DNA from: DASVUC01 sp036387255
Lineage (GTDB): Bacteria; Planctomycetota; Phycisphaerae; Tepidisphaerales; Tepidisphaeraceae
Direction: 5' to 3'
Assembly (NCBI GenBank): GCA_036387255.1
Contig: DASVUC010000198.1
Span: 3,996 to 67,995 of the forward strand
DNA length: 64,000 nt
A model generated the notes under the pieces. The model was not told where the DNA came from and ran no database searches. It worked only from the letters and a program-made list of their open reading frames with translations. Positions within the stretch are counted from its first letter, which is position 1, and each line of letters opens with the position of its first letter. The position numbers and the translations under genes were made by a program. Shown piece after piece: positions 45,240 through 53,290 of this stretch.

Positions 45240-46322
45240 TTACTTGATGAAGCCCTTGGCCTTGAAATGATCGAGCGCCTCCCCGGTGCTCTTGAAGACC
45301 TTGGTGGCGGTCTCGGTGATGAACGGGCTTGGAATGCCTTTGCAAGCCCACACCACGTAAACCTCCTTGCCGCCCTCGTAAGCGTGATGCAGCTCGCGCT
45401 CGACGCCTGACGACAAACCCGGCTTGCCGTTGGGAAGCTGCGGGACGTAACTGACGATCATGTCCGACTGATCGACCATCTTGAAGTCACGCATGTAGAT
45501 CTGGCCCATGATGTCGCCGGAGATCTGTTCGACCTCTGAGGTCTTCAAGGTGACCATGCCGTCGGCGGCTTGCACCTCGACGGTTTCCTTGCCCTCGGCG
45601 GAGGCTTTTTGGGCGGTGGTGTGGAGGACGAATTCGTCGACGTCGCCGGGATCAAAGGCGACGAAGTGCTCGTTGATGGTGGCGCGGAACTTGTCGATCT
45701 CGGCGAGGGTGTCCGGCAGGTCCATTACGTGGCTCATCGGGAACGACGGATACACCTTGCGCTTGTCCGTCTCGAACATGAGGCGCGTGATCGTCTGAGT
45801 CGTCATCGTGTGACGCCCGCGCGAGACCATGTAGAAGTGGCCGTAGCCTTTAAGGATGTTGGCCAGCATCTCCGTGGCGAGCAGCTCTTCTTCGCGCCAA
45901 ACCATGATGTCTTTCAGCGTGTGGTCGATGTCGTGATCGCGCATCAGGCGCTGGTGGACGCTTTCGGCGTTGTCGAGCAGCGTGATGTACAGGTCGGCGT
46001 CGAATTCCTTGATCTGGTCGTAATCAAAAGCAGCGAAGAGGCCGTGGCGCCAGCGGAAGGTGGCGTGAGTGTTGATCAGCACGTGCTCGTGTTTTTCGGA
46101 CTCGCGCAAGATCTCCTTGAAGACGGCGCGGCGGAGAGAGTTCAGTCGCGAAATCGGGATGTTGAGGATGCGCCCCTTGGGAACGTCCGGCGCTTCTTCG
46201 TACATCATCTTCCCGACGTGGAAGACGGCGAGGTCCTGGCCTTGTTCACGGGCCTGTCGCTGGACGGCTTCGAGGTAGGGGGTTTTGTCGATGCCGACCT
46301 GGCCGGTGACGATTGCGCGCAT
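45240..46322 (-). CDS. P-loop adenylate-kinase-like protein fused to a deoxyribosyltransferase-like domain
   Basis: 360 residues. The N-terminus starts with a P-loop-like sequence, RAIVTGQVGIDKTPYLEAVQ, in which the usual Gly before Lys is Asp, and continues in a kinase-like fold (LINTHATFRWRHG, DLYITLLDNAESVHQRLMRD). The C-terminal 130 residues (DFKMVDQSDMIVSYVPQLPN, GLSSGVERELHHAYEGGKEV) have the Asp/Ser pattern of nucleoside 2-deoxyribosyltransferase-like proteins. Thus it probably binds and processes nucleotides, but the reaction is unknown. AGGAG precedes the ATG. It is divergent from the GH15 gene. Confidence 0.72.
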   Translation of the reverse strand: MRAIVTGQVGIDKTPYLEAVQRQAREQGQDLAVFHVGKMMYEEAPDVPKGRILNIPISRLNSLRRAVFKEILRESEKHEHVLINTHATFRWRHGLFAAFDYDQIKEFDADLYITLLDNAESVHQRLMRDHDIDHTLKDIMVWREEELLATEMLANILKGYGHFYMVSRGRHTMTTQTITRLMFETDKRKVYPSFPMSHVMDLPDTLAEIDKFRATINEHFVAFDPGDVDEFVLHTTAQKASAEGKETVEVQAADGMVTLKTSEVEQISGDIMGQIYMRDFKMVDQSDMIVSYVPQLPNGKPGLSSGVERELHHAYEGGKEVYVVWACKGIPSPFITETATKVFKSTGEALDHFKAKGFIK

Positions 46323-46478
46323 GCGAGCTCCTGTAGCGAATGTTTCTGAGAGAATTGTAGCGGAAAGGGGGGAAAAGCGGCAAAACGTCTCCGGCCTGGG
46401 AAATTGGGCGCGTCCGTGGTCGCACGTGGGGGTCTAACATGACCTGAGGCATCCGCCGCTTGAGGAGCGCCCGGTCCT

Positions 46479-48275
46479 ATGTCGTTACGCATCGAAGATT
46501 ACGCGCTGATCGGAGACTGCCAGACCGCAGCGCTCGTCGGCACGAATGGCTCGATCGACTGGCTGTGCTTCCCTCGTTTTGATTCCGGCGCGTGCTTCGC
46601 GGCTCTGCTGGGGCACAAGGACAACGGCCGTTGGCTGCTCGCGCCGGAGGGAGAAATCCGCAGCGTGCGCCGGCGGTATCGTGGCGATTCGCTGATTCTC
46701 GAAACACATTACGAGACAGAAGACGGCGCGGTGACAGTGATCGACTTCATGCCTCCGCGAACGAAGGATCCGGACCTGTGCCGGATCGTGGTGGGAACGC
46801 GCGGGATTGTGCGGATGAAGATGGAGCTGACGATCCGCTTCGATTACGGCTGGGTCGTGCCGTGGGTGCGGAAGCTGGAGGCACGCAGAGGCATGCGCGC
46901 GACGGCGGGACCGGACACGTTGTACTGTCGCACGCACATCCCGCTGCATGGAAAGAACATGCACACCGTGGCGGAGTTTCAGGTGGCCGAGGGACAGCGA
47001 ATCCCCTTCAGGCTCACCTGGCATCCGACGCACGAGCCGGAGCCCGTCGAGCGCGATCCGGAAGAGGAGCTGCGCGAGACGGAGACTTGGTGGAAGGATT
47101 GGTCATCGCGCTGCACGTATCAAGGCGAGTGGCGGGACGCAGTGCTGCGTTCGCTGATCACGCTCAAGGCGCTGACGTACCAGCCGACGGGCGGGATCGT
47201 GGCTGCCGCGACAACGAGCTTGCCGGAGGCGCTGGGTGGCGAGCGAAACTGGGACTACCGCTACTGCTGGCTGCGAGATGCCAGCTTCACGTTATATGCC
47301 CTGATGGTCGGTGGATACATGGACGAGGCGCACGCGTGGCGGCAGTGGCTGATCAACGCGGTGGCGGGGACGCCGGGGGAATTGCAAATTATGTATGGCT
47401 TGGCGGGGGAGCGGAGGCTGACGGAGTTGGAACTGCCGTGGCTTGCGGGGTACGAGAACTCGGCGCCTGTGCGCATGGGGAATGCGGCATACAAACAGCG
47501 GCAACTCGATGTCTATGGCGAGGTGATGGACTCGCTGCACATGGGGCATGGATGGGGGCTTGAGCCGAGCGAGGAGGCTTGGCGGATTCAGCGCACAATC
47601 GTGAACTTTCTGGAGGATGAGTGGAAGAAGCCGGACGAAGGGATCTGGGAGGTGCGCGGGCCGAAGCGGCATTTTACGCATTCGAAGGTGATGGCGTGGG
47701 TGGCGTTTGATCGGGCGGTGAAGAGTGTGGAGCAATTGGGTGCAAAGGGGGAGGCGGAGAAGTGGCGCCGCGCGCGGCAGGAGATCCACGATCAGGTGAT
47801 TGCCGAGGGATTCGATCGATCACTGAACTCGTTTACGCAGTTTTACGGCTCAACGGAGCCGGATGCCAGTCTGCTGACCTTGCCGCTGATAGGGTTCATT
47901 CCGGCGCAGGATCCTAAGATGGTTGGGACGGTGGATCTGATCCGCAAGCGGCTGCTGCACGATGGGCTGCTGGTGCGGTATGTAAACGATGCGACGCTCG
48001 ATGGCTTCGCGAGCGGAGAGGGGGCGTTTCTGATCTGCACATTTTGGCTGGCGGATAATCTAATCTTGCAGGGGAAGCGGGAAGAGGGAAAGGCGCTTTT
48101 CGAGAGGTTGCTGGCGCTGCGCAATGATGTGGGACTCCTGGCCGAGCAGTATGACCCTCGGCACAAGCGGCTCGTGGGGAACTTTCCGCAGGCGTTTTCG
48201 CACGTGGGCTTGATCAACACGGCAAAGAACCTGGAGGCGCGGGGAGGGCCGGCGGAGGAGAGGAGGAAGAGGTGA
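46479..48275 (+). CDS. Glycoside hydrolase family 15 (glucoamylase / trehalase-like)
   Basis: 598 residues, cytoplasmic (no signal). An N-terminal beta domain (MSLRIEDYALIGDCQTAALV, GSIDWLCFPRFDSGACFAAL) is followed by an (alpha/alpha)6 barrel: LPEALGGERNWDYRYCWLRD, then GIWEVRGPKRHFTHSKVMAW with the first catalytic Glu, and GEGAFLICTFWLADNL with the second. The substrate could be alpha-glucan ends or trehalose; sequence alone does not decide. Both fit the nearby GlgE cluster 7 kb away. Confidence 0.9.
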   Translation: MSLRIEDYALIGDCQTAALVGTNGSIDWLCFPRFDSGACFAALLGHKDNGRWLLAPEGEIRSVRRRYRGDSLILETHYETEDGAVTVIDFMPPRTKDPDLCRIVVGTRGIVRMKMELTIRFDYGWVVPWVRKLEARRGMRATAGPDTLYCRTHIPLHGKNMHTVAEFQVAEGQRIPFRLTWHPTHEPEPVERDPEEELRETETWWKDWSSRCTYQGEWRDAVLRSLITLKALTYQPTGGIVAAATTSLPEALGGERNWDYRYCWLRDASFTLYALMVGGYMDEAHAWRQWLINAVAGTPGELQIMYGLAGERRLTELELPWLAGYENSAPVRMGNAAYKQRQLDVYGEVMDSLHMGHGWGLEPSEEAWRIQRTIVNFLEDEWKKPDEGIWEVRGPKRHFTHSKVMAWVAFDRAVKSVEQLGAKGEAEKWRRARQEIHDQVIAEGFDRSLNSFTQFYGSTEPDASLLTLPLIGFIPAQDPKMVGTVDLIRKRLLHDGLLVRYVNDATLDGFASGEGAFLICTFWLADNLILQGKREEGKALFERLLALRNDVGLLAEQYDPRHKRLVGNFPQAFSHVGLINTAKNLEARGGPAEERRKR

Positions 48276-48339
48276 GAGGTAGAGGGGTCGCCACCCCTGC
48301 CCTCTGCCGGCGCACCGGGCGGGCCGAAGATTCACACGC

Positions 48340-49026
48340 TCACGTTTCGCTTTCGAAGCGGTACCCAATATCCCGAATCGTCTTGATGAACGTCGGCTGA
48401 CGCGGATCTGGCTCAATTTTGTTACGCAGGGTGTTGATGCAGCGATCCACGCTTCGGCCGGTGACGAAGACATCGTGGCCCCAGACGCGATCAAGAATGT
48501 GATCGCGGGTGAGGGCGCGATCGGCGCTTTTGACGAACAGCTCGAGCAGGGCAAATTCCTTGGGCGTGAGCGCGATTTCGTGCCCGTCCTTAAGCAATCG
48601 GCGAGAGGAGAGGTTCAGCTCATACGGGCCAAAGAGATGAACCTGTTCCTGCTGCCGGCGCGTCCGGCGGAGCAGCGCGTTCACCCGCGCCAGGAGCTGG
48701 CGGATGCTGAACGGCTTGGTCACATAATCGTCGGCGCCCAGGTTCAGCCCCAGGATCACATCCGGCTCCTGCGATTTCGCGGTCAGCATGATGATCGGCG
48801 CCGCAATGTGCTCGGCGCGAAGCAGCCGGCAGATCTCATAGCCGTTCACGCGCGGGAGCATGATGTCGAGGACGATGAGGTCGGGTTTGCCGTGGCGCGC
48901 CTTGCACAGGCCCTCTTCTCCGTCGGATGCGGTGGAGATGTGGAAGCCTTCGTAGGTGAAGTTGTCCGACAGGCCGCGGAGCAGCGCCGGGTCGTCTTCG
49001 ATGATGAGAATATGTTCACCGGGCAT
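48340..49026 (-). CDS. OmpR-family response regulator
   Basis: 228 residues. Receiver domain HILIIEDDPALLRGLSDNF with phospho-acceptor Asp54 in DLIVLDIMLPRVNGYE and a Lys in NLGADDYVTKPFS, followed by a winged-helix DNA-binding domain (ALTPKEFALLELFVKSADRA, VDRCINTLRNKIEPDP). Its start overlaps the end of the histidine kinase gene by 11 bases, so the two are translated together and are cognate partners. Target genes are unknown; the operon itself is a candidate. Confidence 0.96.
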   Translation of the reverse strand: MPGEHILIIEDDPALLRGLSDNFTYEGFHISTASDGEEGLCKARHGKPDLIVLDIMLPRVNGYEICRLLRAEHIAAPIIMLTAKSQEPDVILGLNLGADDYVTKPFSIRQLLARVNALLRRTRRQQEQVHLFGPYELNLSSRRLLKDGHEIALTPKEFALLELFVKSADRALTRDHILDRVWGHDVFVTGRSVDRCINTLRNKIEPDPRQPTFIKTIRDIGYRFESET

Positions 49027-50866
49027 GAGCGAGCGCGCGTTGCTGTGTGGACGATGAAGATATTACGGCGGGCAGGCGCACCGTAAAGGTGCTTCCCGAG
49101 CCGGGCGTGCTGCTCACGTGGATGTCCCCGCCGTGGGCTTTGAGAATGAATCGCACGATGCTCAACCCCAGACCGCAGCCGCCGCTCTTTCGCGAGAGAT
49201 TCTGGTCGACCTGGTAGAACCGGTCGAAGATGCGATCGAGCGATCGGCGCGGGATGCCGATGCCGTTGTCGGTCACTTCCACGTAAACATGCGCGTTATT
49301 GTTATAGGCGCGAAGACGCACCCGCTTCACGGGCTCCGTGTATTTGTGCGCGTTTTCCAGAAGGTTCAGCAGCATCGTCAGCAGCGCGTCGCGATCTCCG
49401 CGGATTGGCGGCAGTGTCGCCGGCACCTCGATCTCAAGCTTTTGATCGGGCGGTTCAAATCGCTCGCGTATCGTTTCGTATGCCCCGAGGATCACTTCGC
49501 GCGGATCGATGGGAGACATTTCAAACGCACGCCTGTCACGCTCCATGCGCGAGAACGTGAGGAAGTTGTCGATCAAGCGCGACAGCCGATGGTTCTCGCC
49601 CGCGATGAGCCAGAGGTATTGGCTCGTCTGCACCGGGGATGTTGCGCGGCCTTCGATCAGCGTGTCGAGCAGCACCCGCATCGAAGCGAGCGGCGTCTTG
49701 AGCTCGTGACTCACCGTGGCAATCAGATCATTCTTCAGATGCGCAAGACGAACCTGCGCCGCCACGTATCGCCCCGCGAGCAGTGTCGCGACCGCGATCA
49801 GAAACAGAACCGCCACCGCCGTCCAGAGATAGAGCGACGCCTGGCGAGTCGAATCGACCGGAGCGATGGGATCAATGGGATATAGCGCCAGACGAAAATC
49901 CGGCAAGAGTGATCCCATGGGAAGCGCCGCGAGAGGCTCCGCCGCGGGTTGCACCTGCGGTTCGAGCCGGACGCGGGTGCCCGCGGGTGGCGTCAGATCT
50001 GCCAATTCCGGGAGCTTCGTCACGGTCGCGTCTCGATACAGCGCGGTAATCCTCCCGCCGCTGGGAGAGAGCGCCCAGATATCGCGCCCCACGCGATACA
50101 GTTGATCGTGCTTCTCTTCAGGCGGCGGTAACAGCTCCAGATACGCTGCTGCGAGCTCTTCACCCGTGCGCAGTGGCGACGTGGATTGCGTGATGCGATC
50201 CAGCTCGGTCAGAAGCATCAACCGCTGTGACGACGGCATCGCCGGTCCTGAATAATCCCCCACCCGAGGCGACAATTCCGCCACAACCGCTGCGTCACCT
50301 GGCGCCAGAGACAGCGCATACAGCAGAGCGTTCGGGACAATCAGGCGCCCTGATCCATTCCGCGCCGCCATGAACTGCGGCTGCGTGAGCTGCTCTTTCA
50401 GAATCTTCAGCGCCCCCGCCACGTCTTTCTTCGCGACCCGCTGCCGGGCCTCGGCAAGCAGAGCCTGGGCGCGCACGTCGATATCGCTGAGTGCCGCGAG
50501 CGCCCCCACATCCCGGGTTGGATAAACAACCTCGCCCGTCTCGCTCCGAAGAATTGCCGCTTCCGCGTCCCCCGCTTCGATGACTCTTCTGAAACCCTGC
50601 CGCGGCGGGAGCTTTTCAGCATCCAGAAGATCCTGTCGCGTCTTGGCCCATTGCTTGTCAATACCATCCCGCACCACCATGAGATGCTGGCGATACAGCT
50701 CGCTCAGTCGCTGGCGCATCGCGAGCTGTTCGTTCTGCATCGCGGCGTGCATGAACCACAGCACGCACAGCGAGGGGATCAGTGCCGCCGCCGCCAGGAC
50801 CAACAGCACCGGCCACACCGATGAAGTGTGGCCGGTGACCCGGGTTGTTGTCCGCCGAAGCAACAT
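49016..50866 (-). CDS. Membrane sensor histidine kinase
   Basis: 616 residues from the ATG at 50866; the longer frame overlaps the preceding gene and is rejected. A helix near residues 15-35 (VLLVLAAAALIPSLCVLWFM) and one near 345-365 (LYLWTAVAVLFLIAVATLLA) bracket a periplasmic sensor region of about 310 residues with no family that I recognise. The HisKA box is VSHELKTPLASMRVLLDTLI (His387). HATPase_c motifs are LLNLLENAHKYTE, VTDNGIGIPRRSL, and GGCGLGLSIV. It is followed by its response regulator and begins 10 bases after the TPR/Ig-like gene. Confidence 0.94.
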   Translation of the reverse strand: MLLRRTTTRVTGHTSSVWPVLLVLAAAALIPSLCVLWFMHAAMQNEQLAMRQRLSELYRQHLMVVRDGIDKQWAKTRQDLLDAEKLPPRQGFRRVIEAGDAEAAILRSETGEVVYPTRDVGALAALSDIDVRAQALLAEARQRVAKKDVAGALKILKEQLTQPQFMAARNGSGRLIVPNALLYALSLAPGDAAVVAELSPRVGDYSGPAMPSSQRLMLLTELDRITQSTSPLRTGEELAAAYLELLPPPEEKHDQLYRVGRDIWALSPSGGRITALYRDATVTKLPELADLTPPAGTRVRLEPQVQPAAEPLAALPMGSLLPDFRLALYPIDPIAPVDSTRQASLYLWTAVAVLFLIAVATLLAGRYVAAQVRLAHLKNDLIATVSHELKTPLASMRVLLDTLIEGRATSPVQTSQYLWLIAGENHRLSRLIDNFLTFSRMERDRRAFEMSPIDPREVILGAYETIRERFEPPDQKLEIEVPATLPPIRGDRDALLTMLLNLLENAHKYTEPVKRVRLRAYNNNAHVYVEVTDNGIGIPRRSLDRIFDRFYQVDQNLSRKSGGCGLGLSIVRFILKAHGGDIHVSSTPGSGSTFTVRLPAVISSSSTQQRALAHAR

Positions 50867-50876
50867 GGTGCTCGCT

Positions 50877-52085
50877 CTACTGCCTGGTTGGCGTTGACGA
50901 TGTCGCTGCCGTTGCGGGTGATCCGCTGGCAGCGTTGATCTCCTTCGCATCTGCCAGCAGATCTTCTGGAATCTCCGTCGGCTTCCCATCCGCCGACGCG
51001 GTTGCAAACAGGATCACGTAGCGCTTCGCCGGCGCGTTGGCCGGGTTCTGGAAGTTCAAGTTGCTCGGGCTGTTGATGCCAATCCAGTACACCTTGCCCG
51101 GCTGAAGCTCAACCGGCAATCTGCACGTCGTGCGGCCGGTATCGTAGCTGGGCTTTCCCGTCAGCTTCGGGAACGTCTCACCGCCGCCGCACCACGACCA
51201 GCTGCCATTCATCATCTGCTGATCAAACGTCACGGTCACTTGCTTGAGCTTCGGCGACACGGTCGTCGCCAGCGCGACCGGATTCGTCTTCAGCACGATC
51301 GGCTCGCCCTTGTCGACGGATTCGTTGATGGCCTTCGCCTGCTGCTTCATGTCATCGGGGATCTTCGTCGGCTTGCCGTCCGCGGACTTCGTGGCGAAGC
51401 AGATCGCGTAGCGCTGCGCGGGCTTGCCATCGCCCCCCTTAAAGTTCTTGAAGCTTGGGCTGTTGACGCCGATCCAGTACACCTTCCCCGGCTCCAGCTT
51501 CACGGGCATCGTGCAGGTCGTCAGCGTTTCGTCATAGCTGATCTTCCCCGCGCTTTGCGGGAACGTTTCGCCGCCGCCCGTCCACGACCACGAGTTGTTG
51601 CGCATCTTGCGGTCGAACGTCACCGTGATCTTGTCCAGCGACGGATCCACGTTCTCCGCCAGCGCCTCGGGTGAGGTCTTCTTGATCATCGGCCCCAGGT
51701 CCGAAACGTCGCCCACCTGGCCCCGGAGCGTCACGATCTTCTGCCGTGCGTCGGCAACCACGTCAGTCTGGTCCGCGTAGTCCTTGACCAGTTCCTTGAA
51801 CGCCGCCAGCGCCTGCTTCGGGTCCTTCTTCTTAAGATACGCTTGTCCCAGCCTGTACTGCGCCTGGGCCGCGTACTTCCGGTTCTGCGCATTCTGCTTG
51901 ACGATCTCGCGATACATCTTGATCGCCCCGTCGACATCGCCGGCAGTTTCCTCTGTGTAGATCGCTTTCTCGAGCAGCACGGCAACCGGCTGAGTTGCCG
52001 GAGCGTCCGCCGCCCGCGCACCTGCAACAAACTTGAACAGCACAAGCAGCAGCAGGAATGATAGGAAAAGGTGTAACACGCGCAT
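50877..52085 (-). CDS. Secreted protein with TPR and two Ig-like repeats
   Basis: 402 residues. An N-terminal signal peptide (LHLFLSFLLLLVLFKFVAGA) is followed by a TPR region (YRLGQAYLKKKDPKQALAAF) and two nearly duplicate Ig-like domains of about 100 residues: KITVTFDRKMRNNSWSWTGG, then QVTVTFDQQMMNGSWSWCGG. Each continues with ETFP, a Cys and PGKVYWIG. The fold resembles SbsA-type Ig-like bacterial domains. Exported, and placed first in the operon of a histidine kinase and response regulator, it may be a periplasmic accessory of the sensor. A strong AGGAGG site precedes the ATG. Confidence 0.82.
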   Translation of the reverse strand: MRVLHLFLSFLLLLVLFKFVAGARAADAPATQPVAVLLEKAIYTEETAGDVDGAIKMYREIVKQNAQNRKYAAQAQYRLGQAYLKKKDPKQALAAFKELVKDYADQTDVVADARQKIVTLRGQVGDVSDLGPMIKKTSPEALAENVDPSLDKITVTFDRKMRNNSWSWTGGGETFPQSAGKISYDETLTTCTMPVKLEPGKVYWIGVNSPSFKNFKGGDGKPAQRYAICFATKSADGKPTKIPDDMKQQAKAINESVDKGEPIVLKTNPVALATTVSPKLKQVTVTFDQQMMNGSWSWCGGGETFPKLTGKPSYDTGRTTCRLPVELQPGKVYWIGINSPSNLNFQNPANAPAKRYVILFATASADGKPTEIPEDLLADAKEINAASGSPATAATSSTPTRQ

Positions 52086-52148
52086 AAAGGCCTCCTGTCC
52101 ACGAGCGCCGCGGCCTAGTGAGCATCACAAACCGCCGCCAGCGACAAA

Positions 52149-52183
52149 TGACATGATGCCGGGCTCATGTTACCGGCATGTCA
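52149..52183. promoter_or_regulatory. Inverted repeat 64 bases upstream of the sensor operon
   Basis: TGACATGATGCCGG and CCGGCATGTCA pair over 11 bp with a 3-base bulge, separated by 10 bases. The location just upstream of the TPR/Ig-kinase-regulator operon suggests an operator, perhaps for its own response regulator. A transcript hairpin is the alternative. There is no T-run. Confidence 0.4.
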
Positions 52184-52351
52184 CCGCGCGTTCTGAAATG
52201 AAATACTTTCTGGGGAGACGGAAGGCAGAGGCAAGAGGCCAGCTGCGGGCGGGGGGGAAGGAGAAAAAGCACGAGCCAAGGCAGGAGCAGTATCCGAAGC
52301 GGCCCGCACCGCCGCCCTCGTACTCCATGACACGAACGTGCGGGTCGTATC

Positions 52352-52383
52352 ACGGTGGCCGCGACGCGGGTCCGTGCCACCGT
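52352..52383. terminator. Possible terminator hairpin of the small minus-strand gene
   Basis: ACGGTGGC and GCCACCGT form an 8-bp perfect stem with a 16-base loop, 33 bases after the stop of the 69-residue gene. There is no T-run on either side, so termination would be factor-dependent. Confidence 0.3.
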
Positions 52384-52415
52384 CAAGCGTGGTTAGGCAT
52401 TGTCGTCCTCGGCCG

Positions 52416-52625
52416 TCATTGCGGCGTCTCACGAGGCCCGTTGGCTTGCGCCTCCGCCTCCAGCCGCCGTCGCTCTGGCTCGGGAAGAGCGTTAAAGAAC
52501 GTCCACCAGTTGCCTGACCGACCAGAGGACTGATCCCGCGTCTCGCGCAGATGTCGGACCAAGTCCTCGTCCGAAAAGACCACCTTGGTTGTCGGCTTCC
52601 ATCCGCCCAACTCATCGTCGCTCAT
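52416..52625 (-). CDS. Small hypothetical protein
   Basis: 69 residues, soluble, rich in charged residues and Trp (GGWKPTTKVVFSDEDLVRHL; SGNWWTFFNALPEPERRRLE). A perfect AGGAG lies five bases before the ATG, which strongly supports translation. There is no recognised family. It stands alone, with about 200 bases to the YlbF-like gene upstream. Confidence 0.62.
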   Translation of the reverse strand: MSDDELGGWKPTTKVVFSDEDLVRHLRETRDQSSGRSGNWWTFFNALPEPERRRLEAEAQANGPRETPQ

Positions 52626-52822
52626 GCTCGCTCCTGATTGACCTGCATATCAAGGCCGCCGCAGCCGCACCATGAGATGCTGGGAGGATCCCAAGGATCT
52701 GTGTCCAATGCGTCCCCATCTCGGCTCCGAGTACCGATGAGAACGCATGTCCAGGCTGGCGCTCGCACGTGTCGAGAGACAGCCTAACCGCATCGGGTCG
52801 CGCGGGCGATGCGTGCAGGCGT

Positions 52823-53230
52823 TTAGCGCCCGAACCGTGATCCCGCGCCCGCTCCGGCGCCGCCCCCACCCGCGCCCCCCGCGCCCGCAACATCGCCGAT
52901 CTTGCTTAACACGGTTTGGTTCACCTTGCGCAGCAGGTCCATGAACTCGACCTGGGCCATGTTCAAGGCTTTGACCTTGATGTTGCTGACGATGCGGCTT
53001 TGCAGGTTTTCCAGCTGCGTGCGCTGCGCGTCGGTCACCGGCATCCCCTGCGATTCCTGGCGGGCCAGGGTCTCCAGCGTGCGCTCAAAATCTGTCATCG
53101 CCCGCCCCGCATCGGGGTCTTCGGTGACGGCTTTCTGAGCCTTCTTGTAGTTCTCGACGGCGGGGTGCTGGGCGACTAAGTCGGCGAGTTTGCCGGCTTC
53201 GTCCAGGATCTGCTGCGTGTCGATGGGCAT
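52823..53230 (-). CDS. YlbF/YmcA-like helical protein
   Basis: 135 residues: three long amphipathic helices (QQILDEAGKLADLVAQHPAV, MTDFERTLETLARQESQGMP, LENLQSRIVSNIKVKALNMA, then QVEFMDLLRKVNQTV) match the YlbF family. The tail is Gly/Ala-rich, low complexity and probably disordered. In Bacillus, YlbF and relatives support mRNA processing by RNase Y; the role here is unknown. AAGGA precedes the ATG. It is divergent from the ThiF-like gene by 60 bases. Confidence 0.8.
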   Translation of the reverse strand: MPIDTQQILDEAGKLADLVAQHPAVENYKKAQKAVTEDPDAGRAMTDFERTLETLARQESQGMPVTDAQRTQLENLQSRIVSNIKVKALNMAQVEFMDLLRKVNQTVLSKIGDVAGAGGAGGGGAGAGAGSRFGR

Positions 53231-53290
53231 CTTTTTCTTCCTTTGCGGCTAGTATAGGGAAACGTTCGCGAAAAGCCGAACGGGCAAAGG

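Larger units (their letters stand above)
52086..52415. other. Intergenic region upstream of the TPR/Ig-like sensor operon
   Basis: 330 bases with two inverted repeats (52149-52183 and 52352-52383) and a long purine-rich stretch at about 52190-52300. It must hold the promoter of the operon that starts at 52085. No gene with convincing codon use or ribosome-binding site was seen. Confidence 0.5.

Noticed and set aside
48278..48325. Possible degenerate copy of the same repeat after the GH15 gene
   Set aside because: Only CACCCCTGCCCTCTGCCGG resembles the unit; the stem is not restored.
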